Positions 1 to 11,488 of a stretch of DNA of 64,000 nucleotides are shown piece after piece. The notes under the pieces were generated by a model that was not told the DNA's origin, ran no database searches, and saw only the letters and a list, made by a program, of their open reading frames with translations. This stretch comes from Isoetes taiwanensis. Its lineage: Eukaryota; Streptophyta; Lycopodiopsida; Isoetales; Isoetaceae. Where the stretch lies: positions 1,817,521 through 1,881,520 of the forward strand of contig JAJEKV010000008.1 in the NCBI GenBank assembly GCA_021234155.1, read 5' to 3'. The translations under genes and the position numbers were made by a program. Within the stretch, counting starts at the first letter, position 1, and the number at the start of each line of letters is the position of its first letter.

Positions 1-104
1 AAATCATTCTCATTCTCATTCCAATGCCTTGATCTCCACATCGAATCTGCCTTTTCCATCTCTATAGCCATAACCAAACCTGATCTGGTAGAGCCTGAGG
101 ATTC

Positions 105-2154
105 GATCGATTCAAGATGGAGATCAGAGGTCCCTTTAAGTACAAGGCTAAGGAGTAATTTGCTCCTGCAATGGTGGAGTTGTTCAACGGCTATGGTAGC
201 TAGAATGCCACCTAAGCTCATAACTCCAACACTCCTGCTTGAGCGTGGTGGCATTGCAGTGATCAAACTACAACAAATTCATAATAAAAAATAACATTGT
301 CTCAAGAAAGAGATATCTAACAAATCAAAACAGAAATCAAGAAACCACATATTGTAGCTCACACAATTACTACTCCTGCTTGAGCAAAAGGCTGTGGATG
401 ATGAATCTCATGGTTGAGACCGCACATAGTTGCTCCTGCTTAGGGTGAAATAATCCCGATTGGGATCCTATTGAAATTGGTAGTTCAAGTGGTAGTCCAA
501 GATGGAATAGGATGCTTGCTCCTGCTAAATGTGCGCTTGAAATTTGATAACTACTGGCTATTGATCCTGGAAAAGTTCAAGAGGATAACAGAGAAAAGTC
601 TGGACAATATGGTGGGCAAATTGAGCCCATCGATGAAGACAACGATGTAGACGAAGATCAAATACAACGATCCTTTTGCTTCTTTTGATTTTCAAATCTG
701 GAAGAGACCGATTCTCCTGCTTAATCTGAAAGTCTGGTGGGAAGCTGGCTCTTCTTTATGATGCTTAAGCAAGATTGGATGTTCAAGGGACTTCAATCTT
801 GAATGGGCTGGCAAAAACAACCTTAAATCTAATGAATCAGGTCTGTCTTCAAGAGAACACATAGAACAACTTCTCCAAATGACCAAAGCCCCATGATATG
901 TAATACCACATCTCATTTGAAGCTTGGGAAGTCCATCTTCATCTTTGGGCTATTTCCCATTGAAAATCGAGCTTTTAGAATTAGAAAAAAACTGGGATGT
1001 GCCTCATGCCACTCAAGTTTGCATGTGATCAGACTAACTGTCTTTTGGTTTCGCTGGACCTACCACAGGGATATTCAACATCTTATGGATCATAGTAATT
1101 CCATCATCAAAATCCCACCCAGCAGGATTGAGCTGCTGAGATGTCTGTGCCTTCAGAACTGTAATGAGATTTTTGCCAAATGCTGGCATTGATGCAACTT
1201 CTGCCACTAAGGATGCCTCGAAAAATATCACATGGAGTTCTTTGATCCAAAATGGTTGCACTAAGTGCGGGCCTATAAAGTTGCGACCAGGAAAAAGGCT
1301 GCTGAATCTGATTATGGCTTTGGGCTTGACCATTAGTGTTTGCCATCTAGACGTCTTCTTTGGATGCTGACTAGAAATAGAGATCTGCCAGGTTTCAATC
1401 AGAGAGACATGCAATATGCTTGACATGTTGCAAGCAGGAAGATTGGCCGAAATAGTGGCAACTAGCTTCTCCTGCTTACTGCAAAACTGGCCGAGGATGA
1501 GAAAATTATGGTAAGAATTTCTAGCACTATGATCATGGCCTTCTTCCCCATGTTGAGTGCGGTTTGTCAGTACTTCCATTTGATCTTTGCAACTGTTACC
1601 ACATGATATGCTCCAGCAATCAAGATTTTGCCAAGAATTTATTACTTGGGTGAATGTCAAAGGAAATGCAATCACATAGGCCAATTCATCCCTTGCCTGT
1701 TGTCCCAAATTTAAGAAATCTGGAATTCCTCCATGATCTTGCTGGGCAAGCCTAAGTTGTGACCTGCTCCAACAATCAGAAATGCTCCTCATGTGGATGA
1801 GTAGCAAACAGATGCAAGTGGCATGAGCCAGTGCTGCCTTAAATGCGTTGTGCAAGCTTGGCTTCAGATTCGCCAAGAATCCCCCAAAATTTAACCTAAG
1901 TAGAACCAAGAAGCTATAGAAGCATGTATCTACCATCTCTTGCTTTGGGACCTTCGAGAGCTCCAAGAGCTCTAAACAGGCTCTGATACCATGTTGAGAA
2001 TACAAGAGATGGAGAGGAAATAATAGATTGGATTGATCGAAGATGGGGACTAGAGATCCATTAAGTACAAGGCTAAGGAGTGATTTGCTCCTACAATGGT
2101 GGAGTTGTTCAACAGTTATGGTAGCTAGAATGCCACCTAAGCTCATAACTCCAA
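105..2154. mobile_element. Possible LTR-retrotransposon relic bounded by a direct repeat
   Basis: A block of about 125 bp at 105-230 recurs in the same orientation at 2031-2154; both contain AAGTACAAGGCTAAGGAGT and end in CTCATAACTCCAAC. Upstream of the right copy, at about 1980-2010, the sequence reads GCTCTGATACCATGTTGAGA, which resembles the junction next to the LTR start of many plant Ty1/copia elements. The 1.8 kb between the repeats has no recognisable gag or pol. It carries CTCCTGCT words near 231, 374, 433, 520, 713 and 1471. The right copy is followed 150 bp later by a LINE tail. A copia solo or deleted element fits; an ordinary segmental duplication is the alternative. Confidence 0.4.
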
Positions 2155-2303
2155 CGGTAACTTCAGGCAACTGCATCATCACCAGAGGCAGATCCAGCGT
2201 CATAGCCAATGCCCGAACTAGGATAGTGGCTATAAGAATCACTGTCCAAGTTCTGCTCAAGAAGAAACCTTTCTCAGACTTGAGCAAAATGAATGCACAG
2301 AAA

Positions 2304-2392
2304 GAATAGAATAGAATAGAATAGAATAGAATAGAATAGAATAGAATAGAATAGAATAGAATAGAATAGAATAGAATATAATAGAATAGAAT
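2304..2392 (-). repeat. (TTCTA)n tail of LINE family A copy 1
   Basis: About 17 units of AATAG/TTCTA with one variant (AATAT) near 2378. It sits exactly at the LINE 3' end. Because the unit is 5 bp it reads open in several frames and creates a spurious long minus-strand ORF (1034-2503). Confidence 0.9.
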
Positions 2393-2421
2393 TGTTTTTA
2401 TCGTCCACGGAGATGCAGCAG

Positions 2422-3674
2422 TCACATTACTGCCCGGATTAAAAAACCCCCGCCCCGAAGGGTTTTCGAGGGAAAAACCGTGGCGACAATAAGGCTGCGA
2501 CAACGATTAAATGGTTGGATGGGGGTATATCTCGAGCCCTCAAGTCCGGTTACTTCCCCGAATGTATGATCCGAAAGGCGCCTTTGCGGTCGTGCCCCAA
2601 ATCGATCATATGCCGGGCAGCTCTGGAAAGTGTGACACTCATCCTCAACAGCTCCCGTCTGGCAGCACTGACAAACCCTATCCTGACGTGGCTCCCCAAT
2701 CCATCGACCTGTCTCAATCCGGAGATGGTGGGCACCTGTGCGAATGGAGGCGATATGCCTGCGCTTTTTCATGGGCAGATGTGAACGTAGGTAGCGTTGT
2801 GGGCCTCGTTCTAATGTGGGATTTATGTGCTGCTTGTAATGTGCTGTTTTGACTTGCTCCAGGGCCCTGGAATCCCAAAGCTTGCTGGAGAAACAAGCAT
2901 CAAGGTAACATCTCAGGCTGTCGCGATCTGCCTCTGTTTCTACCTGGATGCACATGTGCTCCTGGACATTCCATCTAGTTAGCCACTGCACTCTTTTATC
3001 CTTCCAACAATTCTTGAGTCATTGTGGTCCCATTGCCACTGCATAAGCCAAGTGCGGTAGACGATCATCATCCATATTTACCACCTTCTGGAAATAGACG
3101 ATGTGTCTATCAAGGGCCGCTCGCTGAAGTGGCAGGAAACCTGTCTCCTGCAACAAAATTTGATATGGGACCGTGGATTTCACTCCGAGTGCCCGTGCTA
3201 AGAAGGCCTTCTGCACCTGTTCTAAGTCGCTCCAAGTAGCAAGGGACACCACTGGGCCCCAGACTTCAACCCCGTACAAAAGAACGGACTCTACCAATAC
3301 CCTGAACAGATGTGCCTGATGTCCCCAATCATATAATTCTGCTCTGTGGTTATTGTTCTGCATTGCATAAAGTGCTTTCCAGCATGCTGCTACACGCAAT
3401 CTTATGGAAGTGTCACAGCATAGTGTAGAAGGAAACTCCACTCCCAGATACTTGTAGGTGGGTGTCACCTCCACTTGTTGCCCTCGATAAGTGAATGAAA
3501 GGGTCTTGGATGGCGCGAGGATGAGATTAGGACCACCTTAGTCTTGGCCAGATTGACGTTCATGTTCTGGCAGAATATATCCAGAGCATCTAGGTGAGAC
3601 TGCATATCCTCTGGAGTGTGAGCTAAGAGGTCAACATCATCTGCATAGATGAGTTGCCTGATGACCTGATGCAA
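2422..3674 (-). pseudogene. LINE reverse transcriptase C-terminal remnant (family A)
   Basis: Read on the minus strand, three overlapping frames continue one protein. 3674-3465 contains the catalytic motif IYADDVDLLAH. 3474-3019 contains the thumb-region motifs YKYLGVEF and YGVEVWGPVV. 2991-2422 contains GAHHLRIETGRW followed by a C-x2-C-x7-H-x4-C cluster (CQCCQTGAVEDECHTFQSC). This is the usual order of RT palm, thumb and terminal zinc-finger domain in plant LINE ORF2. The frame changes near 3470 and 3000 show that it is inactive. The N-terminal endonuclease and most RT fingers are absent. Confidence 0.8.
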
Positions 3675-4327
3675 AGAGTAGGATCGCTAAAAAAGCAGCT
3701 AGTTTCTCCCTTTTTAGAAGCTTATGAAAAGAACTAAGGCTTTCGATAATGTGCCAAAGTTGTTCAAAAAAGGCCAGACTCTCTTCTTTATATATCTTTT
3801 TATTATATTTCTAGCGATACATCCTTCTCTTTGTTTTTTGAGTTCCCAATGGTTCCCAAGCACAAAATCCTTTTTCCTTTATTTCTGAATAAAAAAATTT
3901 TCCCCCAAAAAAACTTGTAAAAACCATTTGCAAATATAATTTGGAGACACATAGCATTTTATACTCCATTTACCCTGTTCAGAATCGTGGGTGATTATTC
4001 TCTTAGCTATGGAACAAGCTATTACCAAAGCACCCTCCAGTTTATCGTGAAAGGGGCCATCTGCCAGAATGGTGTTCCCCTTGTTGCAAGCATTTACGTC
4101 AAGGTAAGTGGATCCGCCTTCCGGCTGATTTCTTGAACCATTCTTATGCGGAATGGCAAATCGCTATCAAAAACCTTTAGAATCCGGTGAAGCTCTTACC
4201 TTGACGTAGTACAATGGCATGGGGTCATCCATTCTTGCTGCTCCCATGACCTGCAAAATCCAGTTGCGCCTACACGACGCTTTCGGATTCTGAAGGTCAT
4301 GAGCCAACAATAATGGTTTCCCCCATT
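3675..4327. other. Intergenic, no gene seen
   Basis: AT-rich sequence without a supported ORF. It contains a perfect 14-bp inverted repeat, TACGTCAAGGTAAG at 4095-4108 and its complement at 4197-4210; each arm looks like a 5' splice site (AAG|GTAAG) on its own strand. Confidence 0.5.
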
Positions 4328-4801
4328 CTACATAACATCTAAATCAAATATTTTTGTACGCAACATAGTTAACCTTGGCCCTATCTTTTCTACCAAACTA
4401 GCTACTATCTTAAAGGAAGCAGGTGATCTTGAGGTATCTACACTAATACATTTTATAGAAAGTCCTTTGGAGGGTATGGAAATTATATTCCACTCATCCT
4501 TTATAGGATTACGAACCCTGATGTAGTCATCAGTATCTATTACACAGACTATACCTTGATCACAACAATTTGCATGCTCGTATTTTCCAAGTGTCGTCTT
4601 CAGTGTTTTGCGTGTATGTATGGATTTATCTTCCAATATGGACTCTGTAAAATCGACTGGGCACGTATTGGAGCTTGGCAGAATATTGCAAAAACAAATC
4701 GCATCTTTCCACTGCTTGCGCATAAGCAAGCATGATCTGACAAGATTCTCAATTTCCAGGCGTGCCAAGATTCTGAATTGAAAAGATTCTGAAAAGAGCA
4801 T
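4328..4801 (-). pseudogene. Possible F-box/kelch-associated domain fragment
   Basis: A 157-residue open frame on the minus strand. Its middle reads GIVCVIDTDDYIRVRNPIKDEW followed by a serine/isoleucine-rich stretch and SFKIVASLVE. This pattern resembles the F-box-associated (kelch-like) region of plant F-box proteins, where a CVCNPxTKxW segment is followed by FKVVA. No F-box is visible upstream and no full kelch repeats are seen, so it would be a partial gene or pseudogene. A possible 5' splice site (AAGGTAAGAG, minus strand) lies 120 bp downstream at about 4196-4205. The assignment rests on motif resemblance only. Confidence 0.3.
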
Positions 4802-5978
4802 TTCTTCACTTTTTTTCTGCTATAGTGCAAGCCATAATACCGCTTAAGATCTTTTCTTTTCCTCTACATACCAACTGCTTCTTCTTCATTTCCAACTGCT
4901 TGGCACCTCCTTTGGCTTCAAACTTGAAATATTCAGCAAAAAAATTGAAAAACCAACTGCAAATACCTCTTCTGGTAGGAGAAGCTGCTTCAGTCTCCAT
5001 ACCTTCGGAGAAGGAAAACCTAATTGCCTTATACCTAGCCTTTTCTGTCATGCAGCCTTTTGTTAGATCCTTTTTATAGAACATTGGAAATGAGGACAAA
5101 CCATTAGGCTACTTTCAAGCATGTCTTCAAGATAGCTGACATAGAACGGAATGGTTTTACAAACGTCAAGCCTTAAGGAACATGTATGGCTGGCTCATTC
5201 GCACGGAATGGAATAGCATTTTTCAAAAAAGTGCTTAGAATGATCAGAAACATTGAGATCTTTCAAGATATGACCTTCAAATATGTTAGTTCATAACAAC
5301 AATGTCTCAAAGTAGATAAAAAAATTTAAATACAGTTAAATAATGCATTTTTTTTTTTAAATCATAAGTAAATGTACTTTCAAAACAAATTTTGTCATGC
5401 AATTCAAAAGCCTAAACATTTGAATGAAAAAATAAATTATCAAAATCCTTGAGCCAAAGCAGCCTAATATTTAGAAGCCACGCTATGAGTCCGTGCATGT
5501 CGTCTAAGCAGGACTTCTTGATCATCATCATGATCAGTTCCTTCTCCATGATCTTCATCCTCTTCATTTTGATTATCACCCTTAACATCTTCAATATCCA
5601 CATGGTCATTGATAGATCCCTCTTCCTCTGAGACACCAGCACTTTCTTACAGTTTCCCTCTTCTTCCTCTTCCTCCTCATCGTGCCACCCAATTGATACA
5701 ACTTCTTTTTACCCCGCACTTAAGCACTTCTTTTTATAACTTCTTAAGCAATTCTTTTTTTTCCCTCACTGTCCTCCAATACTGTCACCCCATATGACAT
5801 TTTTTCAAGAATTTAAAGGATAAAAGTACATAATCAAATCCTACCAGTACGTCAAAGATAACCCTTCAAGAAATTGAAGTGAGTGAAATATATAAGCTTC
5901 ATTGCATTGATCCTAGATAAGTCCCAGACCCACAAAATTTGATGAATCATTTATTTATACACCACTTATTTTCTTAAT
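4802..5978. other. Intergenic, no gene seen
   Basis: AT-rich sequence with short ORFs of biased composition only, including a pyrimidine-rich stretch near 5640-5760. A 60-bp near-duplication (AATTTGATGAATCATTTAT) begins near 5937 and 5998 and flanks the 5' side of the LINE insertion below. Confidence 0.5.
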
Positions 5979-6868
5979 GTAAATAGATTTTTATGTAATT
6001 TGATGAATCATTTATCTGTGTAAGATGCATGCAGGACCAGGAGAATGAAGGACACCTCTTCGAAAATTGTCTTTGGGCAGAATGGATTCTTGAATTGGCT
6101 GAAACTGAGCTTAATATCCCTAATCTGGCCAATATGCAGGCCATTGACCTCTTTTTCCCGGTCAACCTTGTAGACTGGAGGAGGTATATTCTCCTATGGA
6201 GAATTTGGAAAGGGAGGAATGCTCTAATCTTCAATGAAGAAATTGTCTGGCCAAATGCAATTATCAAGCAAGCCCAATATGACATTAATTGGGTTTTGGA
6301 GATCTGTGAAAATCAGGTTTAAAAGGTCTACTTCTAATCTTTTTCTTTATTGTTTTCAGGTAATATACTCATCATGTTTAAAAGATTGAGGTGGAGAAGA
6401 ATGAATCTTCATGCAAATGCATTGTGGCTGGCTCAATTTGGGGTCGAGGTGCCAAATGAGCATGAAGAAGGATGCCACTGTCACTGTGCTTGCACCACTA
6501 ATTTTGATGAAAAGAGACACATTCTGTGTACTGCGAAAGACAAAAAAAATCGGTTTAATCCAGGAAAGGCTCACTTGTGTAACTGCCCTATTCATTGTTG
6601 CTAATAAGGGCATGGGCAGAAAGGATCACTCTCGGAGGGAACCCAAGAAAAGGAGATTTTCCAGCAGCTGAACTACTCTTCAAAGAGTTTTTCAAATTAT
6701 CCGAACTATTATGATTTTTGGTTTTCAGATAATTTTGTTTTTTTAGGGCCCTTAACCTGCCCTTTCAAAATGGTTCTTCTTCTAAAATGCTCCCGAGCAT
6801 ATCATGTAATATTTCCATACATACATTAATATATATACGCTGCCTTCAATTAAAAAAAAGTAAATAGA
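5979..6868 (+). mobile_element. LINE fragment (family C type) with probable target-site duplication
   Basis: An 872-bp segment (5988-6859) carries a LINE C-terminal coding remnant and ends in TTAAAAAAAA. It is flanked by GTAAATAGA at 5979-5987 and 6860-6868, and the match continues with one mismatch (YTTTT). This is the expected product of target-primed insertion of a 5'-truncated LINE. The 5' junction is slightly uncertain because a local duplication overlaps it. Confidence 0.55.
6029..6322 (+). pseudogene. LINE ORF2 C-terminal fragment
   Basis: A 97-residue reading frame with the pattern EGHLFENCLWAEWI, then WRRYILLWRIWKGRNALIF and NAIIKQAQ. This is the C-terminal end of many plant LINE ORF2 proteins: the last Cys of the zf-RVT zinc finger, a W-x-IWKxRN segment, then an amphipathic helix. 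The reverse transcriptase and endonuclease parts are absent. It lies within a poly(A)-tailed segment, which supports a truncated insertion. Confidence 0.65.
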
Positions 6869-7184
6869 CTTTTCAACCTCGCCACAAGGAACTAGTGATA
6901 ATGATGTCATCCCTACCATAATTTGCTAGCTTGTCTCCTATGCCAATTAGGAAATTTGTTACATGCTTATGATAATTTCCTTTGAAATGAGGAAGATGTA
7001 TAAAGGAGCCTGCATATTCAACAACGTACTTGGGGGTATCTTTGTTTGTTTTGTGTAGATTAATGAAGATATCAAATTGTTATGGCTATTTGCATATTTC
7101 CAACAGCTCTTGTTGCCTGGAGTCACCCCCCGTGTGAATATGCACCCAAACCAAAGGGGGTTTAAGGGGGATTTTAATTTAAAT

Positions 7185-7335
7185 GTGTTGGACCCAATGG
7201 TTGTGTTAATTAATGTCAATGGTAGTTATGTGTTGGTTGTTAATGTCAATAGTTGTTATGTGTTGGTTGTTATGTGTTGGGGGATTTAATTTTTATATGT
7301 TGGATGTTAATGGTTTGTGTTAATGTTAGGGACGT
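7185..7335 (+). repeat. TGTGTTGG/TTAATG minisatellite
   Basis: Degenerate direct repeats of TATGTGTTGGTTGTTAATGT with shortened copies. G+T-rich and non-coding. Confidence 0.6.
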
Positions 7336-7977
7336 CCCCCCCATGTGACAAAAATTTTAGAAGTCAAACCAGAAAAAAACTAGAATTCATTTGAGGCTTT
7401 CATCACATGTAGCTTTTGAATTTTATCACAATAAAACAAATAGAACATAAGTAAAAGTTACCATAAAGATAGAGCGCATTGATCCCATTATTCTGAAAGT
7501 CATAAAGTTTGCAACACCCATACACAAACATTTCTCAACTGGAATTTAACAGCAGCCTTTGGCCTCTACGGATTCTTGTGGTGAGAAACCAAAGTGGGAA
7601 ACTTTTCTGCTTGTTAGCACAAGGATCTAGAAGCCTTGGAATTTGCTAACTGCCTCAAAATCTAAAAATGCATGGTAAGTTTTTGCAACCTTCATTCGGA
7701 ATGAGCCATAAAACAATATCCAAAGTGCAATCCTGTATTAATCAGTTGGTAGGATGTGAAAGCCTACCAAACCCGACCGAAAAAATGCTGTTTTAGCATA
7801 GATAACTTAACCAAACATATCCATATCATACACTATCAAAAAGATCTCGGAGAGAGCTTTCCAACGCAATAAAAATCATCTCAAACAGAGCTCTGGATCA
7901 AAATTTATGATAAGAAATGTGTTGCCGGCGGGGAAACTAGTACTGCACTACATGCGCCCTTCAAGCCCTTCATGTGC

Positions 7978-8091
7978 CCATTATGCACCACACACACAAA
8001 AAGAGGGCTTTTGTTGTGAGCCATTGGTTGTTGACCATTATGCACCACACGCACAAAAAAGGGGCTTTTGTTGTGAGCCATTGGTTGTTGA
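7978..8091 (+). repeat. 57-bp tandem duplication
   Basis: Two adjacent units start CCATTATGCACCACAC at 7978 and 8035 and differ at only a few bases. The frame is open through both, giving two similar peptides, but nothing suggests coding. Confidence 0.85.
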
Positions 8092-8099
8092 CCATTGGA

Positions 8100-9940
8100 A
8101 AAAAAAGGCTAAAATCAATGGCTCAGAAATGGTGCACTCTAGATGTACGCATTAGTACATCCATTTGAATACATCACGAAATCATAGGAAAACCTTAGTG
8201 AAAGCGTACAAAAACACAAAGAAAACCCCCTGTTATTATGCTACATATTTGTATCCCCTGGCTATTTTACTGATTATGGCAAACAAAGACTGGATAAACT
8301 CTTTGTCTATTTTATCACCAAAAGCTGTGATTTCGATTTTGTTCCTGGTTAACAGACCGCTGCCTAACGTGGCTACAAGCTTATCGTACTCATTATTCAG
8401 CCAGTCTTATATGTAGAGGCGATTATAAAAAAGTCTATGCTGCGTAAATGAAGCAGAAGTCGGTGTGCCAAATTCAATTCGCCTCTGTTCTATGGAGGTG
8501 CTAGTCTTATATGCAGGAAATGGGAGACATTCAACGAATTCTACTTCTACCCCGGGAAATGGAAATCATATATTCATGCAAAATTACTGTTTAATAAAAG
8601 TGATAAACAGGAGATTATAATCAGTCGAGACAAATTTGAGCTGCTCAAAATATGCAATCTATTCGGTGATAGGATGCATTCTTACCTCAGGGCCTTTACT
8701 CCATGAACACCTTCAATCGCAGAAATTCGAGCAGCAACAGATGCGAGAGTATTAGTGGCGATTATAGAAGGTGGAAGCTAGTTAGGAAATACCTTCCAAA
8801 GAATCAGAAGGAAAGAAAAGATGTTGTTCAAGCTGAGTTTTGGCGGTAAAATAAGATCAACTTACACCGCAGCTGCAATTTGCCTTTGAGTTGGAACTCA
8901 GGGCTGTGAATTTATCGATTGATGCACGCGGGACGACGATAAAAATTGCAGCTCGGCAAGATGCTTTGCAGCCTGTCATGCTTATTTGCAGCAATTGCCT
9001 TCTCTAAAAAATGTATGTGAACCTAGCATAAGACGTACTTTTAGAGCAACTAAAATCCAAGCCCCCGAGCTAAAATCCAAGCTACTTGCAGAACCTAGAT
9101 AGTTTAAATCAGCATATTTTCAGTACTATAAGAAGCATTGTAGCACACAATAAACTGTCCCTCTTTGGCGAAATCAATCATTCTTATGCTATGTTCCTTG
9201 CAATCCACTATTTGTGAACAAAAGGTATTTAGTATATTTGAATTACATATAAAGGTATAAATGGGCGGCGATATTCCACAATATATTTCGTATTGGGGAA
9301 GGGCATTCTCGCAATGATTAGGACTATGATTTAGATATAGTATTACATAACGAATGGTATATTTCAAGTAATTTGAGCAGCTTGTTTGGTTTAGTAGTAA
9401 TCTTATTGTTTTAGATGGCTTTTGCTTTTATGGTACAAAATAGAAAGAGACGCAACGAATTTTGGCAAGCATTGAAATGCAAATGTTGTTGTATTTTCAT
9501 GCTGATAGAAGCGGGGGTTTTGATATAAGTCTTTTCATTGGGTATTCAAGCAAAGATGAAGAAATCTGGCTATGCATCGCTCAGGAAGCAGAAGTACTAA
9601 AGCTACACCCGAACAGGTAGATTGTGAAAATGGATGAGGAAAATGATGTTGTAAATCAAGGCCCCACAATCAGAACTAAAGTTTCGCATGGTCTTGATAC
9701 ACGAAATTCATATTTCTTTCTATGCTTTGTTTGTTAAGCTCTATATATTTGCCTGTTTTTTGGATTAAACATCACATTTGGATCCCTTTATGTATGAATA
9801 TGAGAAAAGTTTTGTTAAATGTTGTAATAGTTGTAATAGTTTTGTTAGATCTAGTAGTTAGAGTGGGTTCTAGGCCATCTGGTGCAGAGGAATAATTCCT
9901 GCTGATAAAGTTCGAGAATTTGTGCAGGAGAGTTGACGAA
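8100..9940. other. Intergenic, no gene seen
   Basis: AT-rich stretch with only short random ORFs. No RNA gene, repeat or transposon motif was recognised. Confidence 0.5.
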
Positions 9941-10035
9941 ATTGCTTGTTCAGCCAAGTGGGGTCTAAAGTGTAAACCAATTTGGGGTCTGTGGGTTCAA
10001 ATTCCACATTGACATTGTAGACAGGGCACAACAAT

Positions 10036-10075
<40 letters not shown>
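9940..10075 (+). repeat. tRNA-like (SINE candidate) segment ending in a T39 tract
   Basis: At 9991-10007 the sequence folds as a canonical tRNA T-arm: stem GTGGG/TCCAC with loop TTCAAAT, which is also a pol III B box. An A-box-like CAGCCAAGTGG lies about 40 bp upstream. The unit is followed at 10037-10075 by 39 uninterrupted T residues. A tRNA-derived SINE with a T tail, or a decayed tRNA gene next to a reverse-oriented poly(A) tail, would both fit. Confidence 0.4.
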
Positions 10076-10076
<1 letters not shown>

Positions 10077-10189
10077 GCCCGGGTGCTTCATAGATGTTGC
10101 TGCATGCAACTCTTTTCTTTTTCTTTTTTTATTTCTTCTTTGAAGAACGAAAAAACTATATTAAAAAGAAAGTATTATTACAAAGAAAT

Positions 10190-10847
10190 ACTAAGGAAGC
10201 CTAGACGGGGTCAAGGAAGGGGTGGCCCATGGCGTGGGGACAGAGTTGGCCGTGGTAGAGGTTATGGAAGGAAAGATAGCAGGTCAGGGGCAGCAAGAGA
10301 TCAAGGAAGAGGAGAAGCACAGGCTGCCACCATCTGAGATCCGCCTACTGAGACTATTCACATGTGCGCTGCAATGGAGCAGGGCAATGTGGATGGTCAA
10401 GCTGCTGTTATTCGCGTTCCAGGTATTATTGATGGATGCTCAATTGTTTTCCTTATTGATTGTGGCAGTACCCATGGTTTTATTTCTCCAAGTTTGATTG
10501 CTAAGTTAAATTTGCATGCAATTGAATGGCCTGCGAGGTATGTAGAACTAACCGATGGCAAGGTTAAGCCATCGTATGCTATGGTCGAGTGTCTTGAATT
10601 TAAAGCAAAGAATACGGTGTCTCATGCTGATTTTGAGATTATTGGCCATGGAAAGTATGATGCCATACTGGGAATGTCATGGTTGAGACGGTGGGGTGCT
10701 CGCATTGACTGTGCTAGGCAACTAGTCCGTTGCTCTAGTCCAGATGGGAAAGAACATGTGTTGGAAGGGTTCGCTTCATCACATGCCATCATTCCATTGA
10801 CTTGGAAGGGGCTTAAGAAGCAACTCAGAAGAGGTTGCTCCAGATAG
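10190..10847 (+). pseudogene. gag C-terminus and aspartic protease of the gypsy element
   Basis: The first part (about 10190-10337) encodes an Arg/Gly-rich stretch (RGQGRGG...RGRGYG) like the basic end of a gag nucleocapsid; no CCHC knuckle is visible. The frame then changes. 10362-10847 encodes the retropepsin-like domain, with LIDCGSTHGFIS in the place of the usual D-S/T-G-A/S active site and DAILGMSWLRR towards its end. The Cys in the D-C-G-S-T-H motif is common among plant gypsy proteases. Protease would cleave the element's polyprotein. Confidence 0.75.
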
Positions 10848-11485
10848 GATGTGCAGTGTTAGGGGATAGCTTGCTAGGCTGGACAGAGTTGCAGGAGGAG
10901 ACCATTGCCCCTAAAGTGCAACAAGTGTTGGATGAGTTTAAAGATGTATTTCCAGAGGAATGGACACAGTTGCCTCCTCATAGATTGGCAGATCATGAGA
11001 TCGAGCTCATTCCAGGAGCAGAGCCTACATCGACACCACCTTATAGATTTCACGCCTTAGAAATGGCAGAGTTGAAAAAGCAATTGGTTGGATTGCTGGA
11101 TCAAGGCTTTATAAGGCCCAGTCATATTCTAGTTTATTCTAGAACCCTGCAAGAACATGTGGAGCATGTGAGGCAGACTTTGAGTATTCTGAAAGAAGAG
11201 AAGTTGTATGGAAAAATGTCTAAATGCTCTTTTGCACGGCGTAAATTAGTATATTTGGGCCACGTAATTTTTGAAGATGGGGTGGCGCCAAATCCCGCCA
11301 AGATAGAAGTTGTGAAAGATTGGCCAGTGCTGCAGATCGTGAAGGAAGTAAGAGCTTTTTTGGGACTTGTAGGTTACTATCGCAAATTTGTCCCAAAAAT
11401 TTCCAAGATTGCTGCTCCTCTCATATCCTTGTTGAAGAAAGTGATTGATTTGGCTTGGATGGGTAATTGCCAAGAAAGATTCTAG
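10835..11485 (+). pseudogene. Gypsy reverse transcriptase with internal deletion
   Basis: The frame begins with the spacer preceding RT (VFPEEW, RLADHEIELIPG, PPYR), reaches LLDQGFIRPS and then passes directly into HILVYSRTLQEH at about 11122. In intact elements these landmarks are separated by the fingers and palm, including the catalytic FxDD motif. Roughly a hundred codons are therefore missing and the enzyme cannot be active. The remaining part holds the connection region (KCSFARRKLVYLGHVI, FLGLVGYYRKFV). It ends at a stop at 11483-11485. Confidence 0.8.
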
Positions 11486-11488
11486 GAA

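Larger units (their letters stand above)
2304..3674 (-). mobile_element. LINE family A, copy 1, 5'-truncated
   Basis: A non-LTR retrotransposon on the minus strand, retaining the end of the reverse transcriptase, the zinc-finger C terminus, a short 3' UTR and a pentanucleotide tail. The 3' end matches two other copies in this window (20857-21462 and 39738-41830): a hairpin GGTTTT..AAAACC, a G-rich stretch, then GGACGATAAAAA and (TTCTA)n. The 5' edge near 3674 lies just upstream of the YADD motif, so most of the element is missing, as expected from incomplete target-primed reverse transcription. No target duplication could be fixed. Confidence 0.85.

Noticed and set aside
1034-2503. 489-residue open frame on the minus strand
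   Set aside because: It runs through the (TTCTA)n tail and adjoining non-coding 3' UTR of a LINE, giving an ILFYS repeat. The remainder shows no family motif. A 5-bp repeat stays open by chance.
9991-10007. Functional tRNA gene
   Set aside because: Only a T-arm and a weak A box are present; acceptor, D and anticodon arms do not fold.
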